Below are positions 30,407 to 38,662 of a stretch of 64,000 nucleotides of DNA, in pieces (within the stretch, counting starts at the first letter, position 1; each line of letters begins with the position of its first letter). Both the position numbers and the translations under genes were made by a program. The notes under the pieces are model-generated. The model did no database searches. It worked only from the letters and a program-made list of their open reading frames with translations, and had not been told where the DNA came from. This stretch comes from Parafrankia sp041008525 (GTDB lineage: Bacteria; Actinomycetota; Actinomycetes; Frankiales; Frankiaceae). The stretch spans positions 22,175-86,174 of the forward strand of contig NZ_JBFLUG010000019.1 of the NCBI RefSeq assembly GCF_041008525.1, written 5' to 3'.

Positions 30407-32317
30407 TCAGGGTTCGTTGATCAGGTAGACGACGTCGTTGGCGACCATCTGCTCGAGGTGCTCGGGCAGCACGGTGTGACCGGTGAACCGTTCGACGACC
30501 ACCAGGCCCTTCGCCACCCGGTCCGTCGCGCCGGTCAGGTCCAGGTCGCGCAGGAGCGGGAGAACCACGTCGGGGACGGGGTCCGGGCCCGGCTCGAACG
30601 CGGCGAGGACGTCGCCGTGCTGGGCCAGCGAGAGCCGGGTGAGGGCGTTCAGGTTCCAGAACATGCTGGCGGCCAGCCCATGCCGGGACAACGACGAGAG
30701 CACGGCGTGCCGCGATCCCTGGCTGCCGCCGGCCTCCACCGCGAGGACCGCCCGGTCGTCACCGGCAAGGGGGAGAACGAGAAGGCAGGGGTCGGTGCGG
30801 CCGTCGGCCCGCAACCGCGCGAGTGAGCAGGGGACGTCCGGGTCGGCGTCGAAGCACCGCACGACGTCGGCGGGTGCCGCCCCGACCACGACGGTGAACG
30901 TCGCGGCCTCGCGGAACTCGCTGCGCCGGCGCACCCAGCGGTAGCGGGCCTCCGGCTGGGAGGCGACCGGCGGCGGCGCCTCTCCGCGCAGCCGGTGTCC
31001 CAGCTGGTCGCTGCGCCGGTGGACTGTCTCCGGTTCCGGCCCGGCGCCCCAGACCACCAGCTCGTAGGTCTCGTCCTCGCCGGCGCCGTCGCGGCCGCGG
31101 GCACACACCCGCAGCCGGTAGTCCCCGGGCCACGGGGGTGTCTGGTGGTAAAGGGAACGGGCGTCGGGCGGCGCGTCCTCCCGCCTGGTCGCGCCGCCGA
31201 TCACGGAGGCGGCGCCGGCGGCGGCGGTCCAGCTGACGTCGACGATCTCGTCCCAGGCCGCTGCCTCGGCGGGCGGCGGCGGGCCGGGCGGCGCCGCGAG
31301 CACCTTCAGGGACACCGCCACCCGGCCGGTCCCGACGCCGGTCCGGACGCACACACCGCCGGCGGCGACGTCCACCAGCCCGTTGCGGGCGAAGTCGGGC
31401 GCCCCGGCTCCCGCTCCCGCCCCGGTCCCGGCGGAGTGGGAGCTGTCAGGCCCGCCGGTGTCCTCGACGAGGGCGAAGGTGTGCCCGGTGACCGGCACGC
31501 AGCCGGCGGCGTGGCGGGGCAGCCGGTAGTCCGCGCGGCGGCGCAGCAGCAGGGCGGCCGGGTAGGCATCCGGCATCGGGCGGCCGCCCAGGACGAGCGC
31601 GGCGGAGCCCAGCGCGACACCGACGACGACCGGCGCCTCGGCGCCCAGCGCCGGCGGGTCCAGCTCGCGCAGGACAGCGGTGGTCACCGCCACCGCAAGA
31701 GCCAGGTGGGCGGCGCCATGGCGGGCGGCCAGCGTCGCCTCGTCAGCAGGCGCGTCCGGCGGCTCGGCGCCACTGCTGTCGTCCACCTCGAACACGCGGT
31801 CGTCCACGACCAGCAGCGGGCCGGTGACGGGATGGTCGGCCAGCGCGCGTAGGTAGGCCAGGACAAGGTGGCAGGCGCCGGGGCTGACCCGGTCCAGCCG
31901 CGCGACGGCGTCGACCGCCTCGGGCTCGTCGGCGGGCGCCGCGAGGACCCGCGAGGTACCCGCGGCCGCCCGCACCGGCCCGGACGCCGACGGGTCGGTG
32001 AGGCTGCGGGTGAGGCCACGCGGCGCGTGCAGCGGGATCTCGTCGACGACCAGCTCGAGCGCGCCAAGGACCCGCTCCGGCAGACGTGGGCCGACCGACC
32101 GCAGCGCGGTGAGGACCGGAGCGCCCGGCCGAACCACCGGCCGCTCCGCCGCGCTGATCCGGCCGAGCTCGGCGGCGGGGGTCGGCGGAATGCGCGCCAC
32201 CAGCTGTGAAAATACCTCCGCGACGACGTTCGCGAGCGGATCCAGGAGGCCCGCCGGCAGTTCGACGGTCGGCTCAGGGAGGGAAATCTGACGGCTTTCC
32301 AGGTCCGATCGAAACAC
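30407..32317 (-). CDS. Protein of unknown function, 636 aa
   Basis: I do not recognise this protein. It starts with GTG at 32317 and is open for 636 codons with good codon periodicity. The N-terminal 100 residues are Leu/Pro/Val-rich and helical in character (ELPAGLLDPLANVVAEVF). The middle contains a hydrophobic stretch (VVVGVALGSAALVLGG) too irregular for a clear membrane helix. The C-terminal half is strand-rich with several DD and RR pairs (RYRWVRRRSEFREAATFTV). No signal peptide, metal motif or nucleotide motif. Isolated on its strand next to the AHBA locus; any link to it is unproven. Confidence 0.55.
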   Translation of the reverse strand: MFRSDLESRQISLPEPTVELPAGLLDPLANVVAEVFSQLVARIPPTPAAELGRISAAERPVVRPGAPVLTALRSVGPRLPERVLGALELVVDEIPLHAPRGLTRSLTDPSASGPVRAAAGTSRVLAAPADEPEAVDAVARLDRVSPGACHLVLAYLRALADHPVTGPLLVVDDRVFEVDDSSGAEPPDAPADEATLAARHGAAHLALAVAVTTAVLRELDPPALGAEAPVVVGVALGSAALVLGGRPMPDAYPAALLLRRRADYRLPRHAAGCVPVTGHTFALVEDTGGPDSSHSAGTGAGAGAGAPDFARNGLVDVAAGGVCVRTGVGTGRVAVSLKVLAAPPGPPPPAEAAAWDEIVDVSWTAAAGAASVIGGATRREDAPPDARSLYHQTPPWPGDYRLRVCARGRDGAGEDETYELVVWGAGPEPETVHRRSDQLGHRLRGEAPPPVASQPEARYRWVRRRSEFREAATFTVVVGAAPADVVRCFDADPDVPCSLARLRADGRTDPCLLVLPLAGDDRAVLAVEAGGSQGSRHAVLSSLSRHGLAASMFWNLNALTRLSLAQHGDVLAAFEPGPDPVPDVVLPLLRDLDLTGATDRVAKGLVVVERFTGHTVLPEHLEQMVANDVVYLINEP

Positions 32318-32942
32318 TTGCGAAACTGTACTGAAGGGCCTGTGATTTGGTCGCGATCCGCTCTTCGGCGGCGTGACGATCCGTCAACACACATTCGTGC
32401 GGACGGAACCCCCGCGCCGGTGCGGCCGGATTTTCTGACAGCGGCGGTCGCGGTACGGCAATGCTATCCCGGGAGGCGGCCGCTGTTTCACCGGCGGACC
32501 GTCGGGAGGCGGAGATGACGATCTGGCCGGTTGTGCCCGGCCACCGCGGTACCGGGCGGTGACCGACCCGGCGGGTGACCCCGAGGCGACGCCCGCACAG
32601 CCGTGTCACCATCGTGCCGCCCGCCCGCACGCGGCATCCGCCGGGCGGCTCGGGTAGTTGCGCTCCGCCGGTGGGGCTCTGGCTCCGCCGCCCTGCCGCC
32701 CGCTCCGCCGCTCCGCCGCCCTGCCGTCCGCCTCGCTCCCGCCGCCTACCGCCCGTCACGCACCGGCCGGTCCTCCCGGGCGAGCGCCGTGCCGGGCCCA
32801 CGGTGGACGCGGGCTGCCGGACGCCTCCCGCCCGCCGTAGTGCGCCCCGCCGGTGCCCAGGGCGCGCCCGGCGACACGTCCGGGCCGGTCAGAGGAGGCC
32901 TGACCGGCATGACGGGAAGCGACCGCGGCCGAGGCCGTGCCG
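32318..32942. other. 625-base intergenic region with a pyrimidine-rich stretch
   Basis: No gene supported. 32640-32760 is a low-complexity CCGCTC/CCGCC-rich tract. The region separates the unknown 636-aa gene from the AHBA cassette. Confidence 0.6.
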
Positions 32943-33380
32943 TCAGGAAGCGGGCACGGTCCGCACGAGGGCCTCGGCGGCCAGCTCGTACCCGAGCGGG
33001 CCGAGGCCGGCAATCACTCCGGCGGCCAGCGGCGAGACCACCGACTCGTGCCGGAACGCCTCTCGGGCCCACACGTTCGACAGGTGGACCTCGATCCACG
33101 GGCGCGGGTAGTTCGCCAGGGCGTCCCGCAGGCTCCAGCCGGCGATCATCAACGCGCCCGGGTTCACGATCGCGCCGACCGTGTCGTAGTTGTCCTGAAT
33201 GGCGTGGATCAGCTCGCCCTCGGACTCGCGCTGGACCGCCACGACCTGCCAGCCCCGGTCAGCGACCCGCTTCGCGACCGCCGCCTCGATGTCGGCGAGA
33301 GTCGCCGTCCCGTAGATCTCGGGCTGGCGCCGGCCGAGAATCCCCAGGTTCGGTCCGTTCAGGAGAAGCAGGCTGCTCAC
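32943..33380 (-). CDS. AminoDHQ dehydratase of AHBA synthesis (type II 3-dehydroquinase family, RifJ-like)
   Basis: 145-aa type II dehydroquinase homologue. In AHBA pathways it dehydrates 5-deoxy-5-amino-3-dehydroquinate to the shikimate-type product. GTG start 33380 after AGAGG. Family residues kept: LNGPNLGILGRRQPEIYG (Arg and Tyr), EVHLSNVWAREAFR. The motif that is usually N-x-G-x-x-T-H-T-S in primary-metabolism enzymes reads NPGALMIAG, so the His position is Ile. The context of six other AHBA genes favours the aminoshikimate branch over housekeeping aroQ. Confidence 0.85.
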   Translation of the reverse strand: MSSLLLLNGPNLGILGRRQPEIYGTATLADIEAAVAKRVADRGWQVVAVQRESEGELIHAIQDNYDTVGAIVNPGALMIAGWSLRDALANYPRPWIEVHLSNVWAREAFRHESVVSPLAAGVIAGLGPLGYELAAEALVRTVPAS

Positions 33381-33732
33381 AGTGAACCTCTACAAGTGTG
33401 TGGCATGTTGTCTGGGCACGGTGTTTATAGCAAGGCCCGCGGGTTCTCCAGGTGGGGGGCCCGGTGCCGGCCGATCGTATCCACCTGGTCGCAGTCCGTC
33501 CTAACCCCGATGGTGATCGCCATCCGTGGTGTCGGCATCGTGACAGCGCCGGTGATGCTCCCCCTCGGGAGTATTACGTCTCCTGGTGCACCTGTTCGCT
33601 TGTCCGTGGTTCTTGTATAGATTCCCTGCCTGTCGTGCCCGTGATTTGCACCTGCCGGGCACGGCCGGCGGGCCGGCGGCATCTCGCTGGCCACGCCCAG
33701 CCTTCCGTACCCATCTCTGAGAGGTGACCTGT
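33381..33732. promoter_or_regulatory. Divergent promoter region between the rifJ-like and AHBA synthase genes
   Basis: Toward the rifJ-like gene: -10 TATAAA on the minus strand (33429-33424), giving a leader of about 37 bases. Toward AHBA synthase: -10 TATAGA/TAGATT at 33616-33623 with a weak -35 TTCGCT (33595-33600). The palindrome GGTGCACC (33585-33592) sits directly upstream of that -35. No gene in this stretch. Confidence 0.5.
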
Positions 33733-34899
33733 ATGAGTGACAGTCGGCGGACGGCACCCGAGTTCCCGGCCTGGCCCCAGTTCGACGACGCGGAGCGAGC
33801 CGGGCTCATCCGTGCGCTCGACCAGGGCCAGTGGTGGCGGATGGGGGGCACCGAGGTCGACTCGTTCGAGCGGGAGTTCGCGGAGTACCACGGAGCGGAT
33901 CACGCTCTGGCGGTGACGAACGGTACGCACGCCCTGGAGCTCGCGCTGCAGGTGCTCGGCGTCGGCCCCGGCACCGAGGTGATCGTTCCCGGCTTCACCT
34001 TCATCTCGTCGTCCCAGGCCGCGCAGCGGCTCGGCGCGGTCGCGGTGCCCGTCGACGTGGACCTGGAGACCTACTGCATCGACCCGGCGGCCGTCGAGGC
34101 CGCGATCACCTCTCGGACCAGAGCGATCATGCCGGTGCACATGGCCGGCCACTTCTCCGACATGGACGCCCTCGGCAAGATCGCCGCGAACGCCGGCGTT
34201 CCGCTCATCCAGGACGCCGCCCACGCCCACGGCACCAGCTGGGCAGGCCGCCGGGTTGGCGAGCACGGCAGTATCGCGGCGTTCAGCTTCCAGAACGGCA
34301 AGCTGATGACCGCCGGTGAGGGCGGCGCGGTCACCTTCCCCGACGCGGAGCAGTACGAGCAGGCGTTCCTGCGGCACAGCTGCGGCCGTCCGCGCACCGA
34401 CCGCCGTTACCTGCACCAGACGTCCGGCTCGAACTTCCGGATGAACGAGTTCACCGCCTCGGTGCTGCGCGCCCAGCTCGCCCGGCTCGGCGGGCAGATC
34501 GACACCCGCGAGCAGCGCTGGCCGGTGCTCGCCGAGCTGCTCGCGCAGATCCCCGGGGTCGTGCCGCAGGGCCGCGACCCGCGCTGCGACCGCAACTCGC
34601 ACTACATGGCGATGTTCCGGCTGCCCGGCGTCGGCGAGGAGCGGCGCAACGCCCTCGTGGACGCCCTGATCGAACGCGGCCTGCCGGCCTTCGCCGCGTT
34701 CCGCGCCATCTACCGGTCGGACGGCTTCTGGGAGACCGGCGCCCCGGACGCGACCGTCGACCAGCTCGCCGCCCGCTGCCCGAACGTCGAGGCGCTCAGC
34801 GCGGACGGGATCTGGCTGCACCACCGCACCCTGCTCGGCACCGAGGCGCAGATGCACACCATTGCCGAGATCCTGGCCGAGACCCTGGCCGGCGTGTGA
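33733..34899 (+). CDS. AHBA synthase (3-amino-5-hydroxybenzoate synthase; RifK-like PLP enzyme)
   Basis: 388 aa, the same length as known AHBA synthases. It aromatises the aminodehydroshikimate intermediate to AHBA and, with the oxidoreductase, can also aminate a 3-keto-UDP-sugar to give UDP-kanosamine. ATG 33733 is preceded by AGAGGTGA. Hallmarks: APEFPAWPQFDDAERAGL, LDQGQWWRMGG, PGFTFISSSQAAQRLG and the PLP lysine Lys190 in FSFQNGKLMTAGEGG, then RHSCGRPRTDRRY. These distinguish it from ordinary sugar aminotransferases. First gene of rifK-L-M. Confidence 0.96.
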   Translation: MSDSRRTAPEFPAWPQFDDAERAGLIRALDQGQWWRMGGTEVDSFEREFAEYHGADHALAVTNGTHALELALQVLGVGPGTEVIVPGFTFISSSQAAQRLGAVAVPVDVDLETYCIDPAAVEAAITSRTRAIMPVHMAGHFSDMDALGKIAANAGVPLIQDAAHAHGTSWAGRRVGEHGSIAAFSFQNGKLMTAGEGGAVTFPDAEQYEQAFLRHSCGRPRTDRRYLHQTSGSNFRMNEFTASVLRAQLARLGGQIDTREQRWPVLAELLAQIPGVVPQGRDPRCDRNSHYMAMFRLPGVGEERRNALVDALIERGLPAFAAFRAIYRSDGFWETGAPDATVDQLAARCPNVEALSADGIWLHHRTLLGTEAQMHTIAEILAETLAGV

Positions 34900-36086
34900 G
34901 CAGCACGCCCGTGGCCGGGACGTCCGTGGCCGGGACGTCCGCGGTGGAGGGCACCGTCCGGGTCGCGGTGGTCGGGCTCGGGTGGGCCGGGCGGTCGATC
35001 TGGCTGCCCCGGCTGCGCGACCATCCCGCGTTCGAGGTGGTGGCCCTGGTCGACCCCGACCCGGGAACCCGGGCCGAGGTGGCCGCCGAGCCCGCGGCCG
35101 GTGCCGGTGCCGGCGTTGGCGTCGACGTGCTCGCCCATCCCGCGGAGCTGAGCCGTTCGGCGGTCGACCTCGCCGTCGTCGCCGTCCCGAACCACCTGCA
35201 CAGCCCGGTCGCCGCCGGCCTGCTCGCGGCGGGGGTGCCGGTGTTCGTGGAGAAGCCGGTCTGTCTGCGCACCGCCGAGGCGGAGACCCTGGCCGCCGCC
35301 GAGCTGGCGGGGGGAGCGGTGCTCCTGGCCGGCAGCGCCGCCCGCTTCCGGGCCGACGTCCGCGCGTTGTACGGCATCGCCGAGCAGCTCGGCACCATCC
35401 GGCACGTCGATGTCTCCTGGGTGCGCGCCCGTGGCGTGCCCGATGCCGGCGGCTGGTTCACCCGGCGCGACCTCGCCGGCGGGGGGGCGCTTCTCGACCT
35501 CGGCTGGCACCTGCTCGACGTCGCCGCCCCCCTCGTGGGGACCGACGGATTCGTCCACGCGGTGGGCACGGTCTCCGGCGACTTCGTCGCCGACGCCGCG
35601 TGGAGCGCCTCCTGGCGCCACCCCGACGACGCTGCCGGCTCCCGGTCCGGCGGCAACGTCGAGGACACGGTCCGGGCGTTTCTCGTCAGTGGCACCGGAG
35701 TGTCCGTGGCGCTGCGGGCCAGCTGGGCATCCCACGAGCCGCTCGACGGCACGGTGGTGCGGGTCGAGGGGAGCGCCGGCTCCGCGGAGCTGCGCTGCAC
35801 CTTCGGCTTCAGCCCCAACCGCCACCCGTGGTCGACGCTGACCTGGACGAAGAACGGCACCACCACCAGCGTGGACGTCCCCACCGAACCGATCGGTGCC
35901 GAGTATCGCCGCCAGCTCGACGAGCTTCCGGCGCAGCTCGCCGATCCGGCCCGGCGCGGTGCCGCGGTCGGGCAGGCGAGGTCGACCATCGCCGCCATCG
36001 AAAAGATCTACGAGTCGGCCGGACTGGCGCAGTCCACCGTTCCGGCGCATACGACCACGTCGGCGCTGCTGCCCGCCGCGTCCTGA
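34896..36086 (+). CDS. Gfo/Idh/MocA oxidoreductase of AHBA synthesis (RifL-like)
   Basis: 396-aa NAD(P)-dependent oxidoreductase starting with GTG inside the AHBA synthase stop. It would oxidise UDP-glucose at C3 for amination by AHBA synthase. The Rossmann start is VAVVGLGWAGRSIWLPRL, with a typical VPNHLHSPVA and FVEKPVCL (the conserved EKP Lys). A variable N-terminal 20 residues (VAGTSVAGTS) come from a 9-12-bp repeat. Coupled to rifK, as in rifamycin-type cassettes. Confidence 0.93.
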   Translation: MSSTPVAGTSVAGTSAVEGTVRVAVVGLGWAGRSIWLPRLRDHPAFEVVALVDPDPGTRAEVAAEPAAGAGAGVGVDVLAHPAELSRSAVDLAVVAVPNHLHSPVAAGLLAAGVPVFVEKPVCLRTAEAETLAAAELAGGAVLLAGSAARFRADVRALYGIAEQLGTIRHVDVSWVRARGVPDAGGWFTRRDLAGGGALLDLGWHLLDVAAPLVGTDGFVHAVGTVSGDFVADAAWSASWRHPDDAAGSRSGGNVEDTVRAFLVSGTGVSVALRASWASHEPLDGTVVRVEGSAGSAELRCTFGFSPNRHPWSTLTWTKNGTTTSVDVPTEPIGAEYRRQLDELPAQLADPARRGAAVGQARSTIAAIEKIYESAGLAQSTVPAHTTTSALLPAAS

Positions 36087-36130
36087 CACACCGGTGGGCA
36101 GCGCTGCCACGCCAAGCATGGGGGGAGCCG

Positions 36131-36781
36131 ATGGGCACCACAGCAATCGTTTTCGACCTCGACGGTGTGATCGTCGACAGTCACGCCGTGATGCGGGAGG
36201 CCTTCACGCGTGCCTACGCGGAGGTCGTGGGCCCGGGACCCGCTCCGTTCGAGGAGTACAACCGGCATCTCGGCCGGTACTTCCCGGACATCATGCGGAT
36301 CATGGGCCTCCCGCTGGAGATGGAAGGCCCCTTCGTCCGGGAGAGCTACCGGCTCGCTCCCCAGGTCCTGTTGTTCGACGGGGTCCGCGAGCTGCTGACC
36401 GGCCTCCTCGACCGGGGGATCCGGCTCGCCGTCGCGACCGGCAAGAGCGGACCGCGGGCCCGTGACCTGCTGGCACAGCTGGGCATCCTCGACTGCTTCG
36501 AACGGGTTATCGGCTCCGACGAGGTCGCCCGGCCCAAACCGGCGCCGGACATCATCCAGCTTGCGCTGGAAACCCTGGGCGCGGATCCCGCGGACGCGAT
36601 GATGATCGGCGACGCCGTCACCGACATCCAGAGCGCCCGCGGGGCCGGCGTGCGGGCCGTCGCCGCCGTGTGGGGGCAGGTCGACGAGTCCGAGCTGCTG
36701 GCAGCGGCACCCGACTGGGTGATCTGGTCCCCGACGCAGCTCCTCGGCCTCCTCGCGGAGCAGCCGTACCTGACGGTCTGA
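36131..36781 (+). CDS. HAD phosphatase of AHBA synthesis (RifM-like)
   Basis: 216 aa; ATG 36131 preceded by GGGGGAG, 44 bases after the oxidoreductase. HAD motifs: I, FDLDGVIVDS; II, VATGKS; III, RPKPAPDI; IV, MIGDAVTDIQSA. In AHBA clusters this enzyme works with the oxidoreductase and kinase on the kanosamine precursor. Ends 25 bases from the convergent rifN-like gene. Confidence 0.93.
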   Translation: MGTTAIVFDLDGVIVDSHAVMREAFTRAYAEVVGPGPAPFEEYNRHLGRYFPDIMRIMGLPLEMEGPFVRESYRLAPQVLLFDGVRELLTGLLDRGIRLAVATGKSGPRARDLLAQLGILDCFERVIGSDEVARPKPAPDIIQLALETLGADPADAMMIGDAVTDIQSARGAGVRAVAAVWGQVDESELLAAAPDWVIWSPTQLLGLLAEQPYLTV

Positions 36782-36806
36782 CCGCCGAAACGGGTTCCGC
36801 CGCCGC

Positions 36807-37826
36807 TCAGCGGCCCGGCTCGTCCGGCTCGTCCGGCTCGTCCAGGTCGCGGGCCAGCAGCACCGCGCCCGTCAGCGACGACAGACCGCCCTGCGACGCC
36901 CGGACGGACACCGCGGGATGGCCCGGCCGGGCCATCGCCTCCGTCCGGGCCGCCACGGCGTCGACGAAACCGGCCAGCCCGTCCGCGAATCCGCCGCCGA
37001 CCACCGCCAGATCGGGCCGCACCAGCTCGGTCAGGCCGGTGATGGCGCCCGCCAGCGCCTGCGCCGTGGCCCCGACGGCCTCCTGGGCCCAGCTTTCACC
37101 GCTCTCCCAGCCGGCCTGCAGCTGCGGGTAGGTCACCTCCACATCCGCGGCGCCCGCGGCGCCCGCGGGGTGCGCGCGCAGGTGGGTCGCCCGGTGCAGG
37201 GTGGCGGGTCCGGACGCGAGGGCCTGCAGGCAGCCGCGGCGTCCACACCGGCACAGCGGCCCGTCCAGGGCGATGACCAGATGGCCGATCTCGCAGGAGC
37301 CGCGCCCCGGCCCCGGGCAGAGCCGGCCGTCGAGGACGATCCCGCCGCCGATGCCGGTGCCGACACCCAGGTAGACCAGGTTCGCGGCACCGGCATGGTG
37401 CGCCTCGGCCAGCGCGGCCAGGTCACCGTCGTCGGCCAGCGCGACCTGCGCTCCCGGCACGAGATCCCGCAGGGCCTGCCCGAGCTGCAGGCCCGCCCAG
37501 GACGGCCGGCTCGGCCAGGTGGTGACCCGCCCGTCGGAGTCGACCGTCGCGGGCATCGCCACGCCGATCGCGGTCACCTGCCCGTCCCACCCGTCGCACA
37601 GGGCCCGGACGCCCGCGCCGAGATCACGCAGGTCGGTCTCGGCCGGAGCGCCGACCGACCAGCGGAACACCGCCTCGCGCGAGGGCCCACCCGCCTCCGG
37701 GCTCGTCGCTTCCGGGCTCGTTGCTTCCTGGTTCGTCGTCTCCCGGTCCGTCGTCTCCAGCCGCAGCGCCACCTTGGTGCCGCCCACGTCGATGCCGAGT
37801 CGGCCGGTCACCCGCGGGGCCGTCAC
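36807..37826 (-). CDS. ROK-family kanosamine 6-kinase of AHBA synthesis (RifN-like)
   Basis: 339 aa. The GTG start at 37826 overlaps the stop of the rifI-like gene (GTGA). Features: LGIDVGGTKVALRL (ATP phosphate 1), GVGTGIGGGIVLDGRL and the ROK zinc motif CRCGRRGCLQ preceded by EIGHL. Phosphorylation of kanosamine at C6 is the role in AHBA pathways. The segment near residues 25-45 (ETTNQEATSPEATSPEAG) is a repeat-derived insertion. Third gene of the G-I-N unit. Confidence 0.93.
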   Translation of the reverse strand: MTAPRVTGRLGIDVGGTKVALRLETTDRETTNQEATSPEATSPEAGGPSREAVFRWSVGAPAETDLRDLGAGVRALCDGWDGQVTAIGVAMPATVDSDGRVTTWPSRPSWAGLQLGQALRDLVPGAQVALADDGDLAALAEAHHAGAANLVYLGVGTGIGGGIVLDGRLCPGPGRGSCEIGHLVIALDGPLCRCGRRGCLQALASGPATLHRATHLRAHPAGAAGAADVEVTYPQLQAGWESGESWAQEAVGATAQALAGAITGLTELVRPDLAVVGGGFADGLAGFVDAVAARTEAMARPGHPAVSVRASQGGLSSLTGAVLLARDLDEPDEPDEPGR

Positions 37827-38662
37827 CGCGCACCCGGCAGGCCGAAGAACGCCCGGTACAGGTCGACCTGCTCGGCCAGCATGTGGATGCCCGGATGGGT
37901 AGGCAGGCCCCGCCCCTGGGCCGCCTGCAGCAGCCGCGTCCGCGCCGGTTTCATGATGATGTCGGCGACGACGCACCCGTCCGGCAGGTCCGTCGGGTCG
38001 AACGGCAGCGGGTCCTGGGGGCGCAGCCCGAGCGGGGTGGCGTTCACGACCACGTCGACCGGGCCCTGACCGTCCCGCGGCGTCGCCCTTCCGGGCCAGT
38101 GGGCGTCCAACCGGCGCAGCAGGTCGGCGAGCCGGGCCTGGTCCGGATCGTGCACGGTCAGCCGCGCGCAGCCGGCGTCGAGCAGCGCCACCGCGATGGC
38201 ACTGCCGGCACCGCCCGCCCCGACCAGCCGGATCTCGCTGCCGGCGATCCGATGGCCCGCGCGGAGCATGCCGCGGACGAAGCCCGCACCGTCGAAGTTG
38301 TCGGCCAGCCAGCGCCCGTCGGGCTCCCGCCGCAGCGCGTTCGCGCTGCCACTGATCGCAGCGGCGGGGGAGCGGAGGTCGGCCAGGTGGGCCGCGGCCA
38401 CCTTGTGCGGGATCGTGATCAGGATCCCGTCCAGGTTGGCGATGGAACGCAGCCCCGTCAGCACGGCCGGGAAGTCGGCCGGCCGCGCGTGTACCGGGAC
38501 GAGCACCGCGTCCAGCCCCGCCTCGGCGAAGACCGGGTTGACCAGCCGCGGCGCCTGCACCTGGTCGACCGGGTCGCCGACGACGACGTACAGCCGTGTC
38601 GTGCCGCTGATCTCCCGCGGTCGCGCCGCCGGCCGCGTCCCGAGGGTGTCGGATGTCGTCAC
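37823..38662 (-). CDS. Aminoshikimate/aminoquinate dehydrogenase of AHBA synthesis (RifI-like)
   Basis: 279-aa shikimate dehydrogenase homologue. GTG start overlaps the rifG-like stop. The catalytic Lys is in ITIPHKV and the Asp in NFDGAGF; the NADP fold starts at GAGGAGSAIAVAL. The normal shikimate-holding Ser-x-Ser near the N-terminus reads GDPVDQVQAP, so both serines are replaced by Gln. In AHBA clusters this gene is thought to handle shunt aminoquinate/aminoshikimate rather than being essential for AHBA. Confidence 0.92.
   Translation of the reverse strand: MTTSDTLGTRPAARPREISGTTRLYVVVGDPVDQVQAPRLVNPVFAEAGLDAVLVPVHARPADFPAVLTGLRSIANLDGILITIPHKVAAAHLADLRSPAAAISGSANALRREPDGRWLADNFDGAGFVRGMLRAGHRIAGSEIRLVGAGGAGSAIAVALLDAGCARLTVHDPDQARLADLLRRLDAHWPGRATPRDGQGPVDVVVNATPLGLRPQDPLPFDPTDLPDGCVVADIIMKPARTRLLQAAQGRGLPTHPGIHMLAEQVDLYRAFFGLPGAR

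Noticed and set aside
32640..32760. Pyrimidine-rich tract as a possible CRISPR or origin
   Set aside because: No regular repeat-spacer pattern and no DnaA boxes; simple low-complexity sequence.
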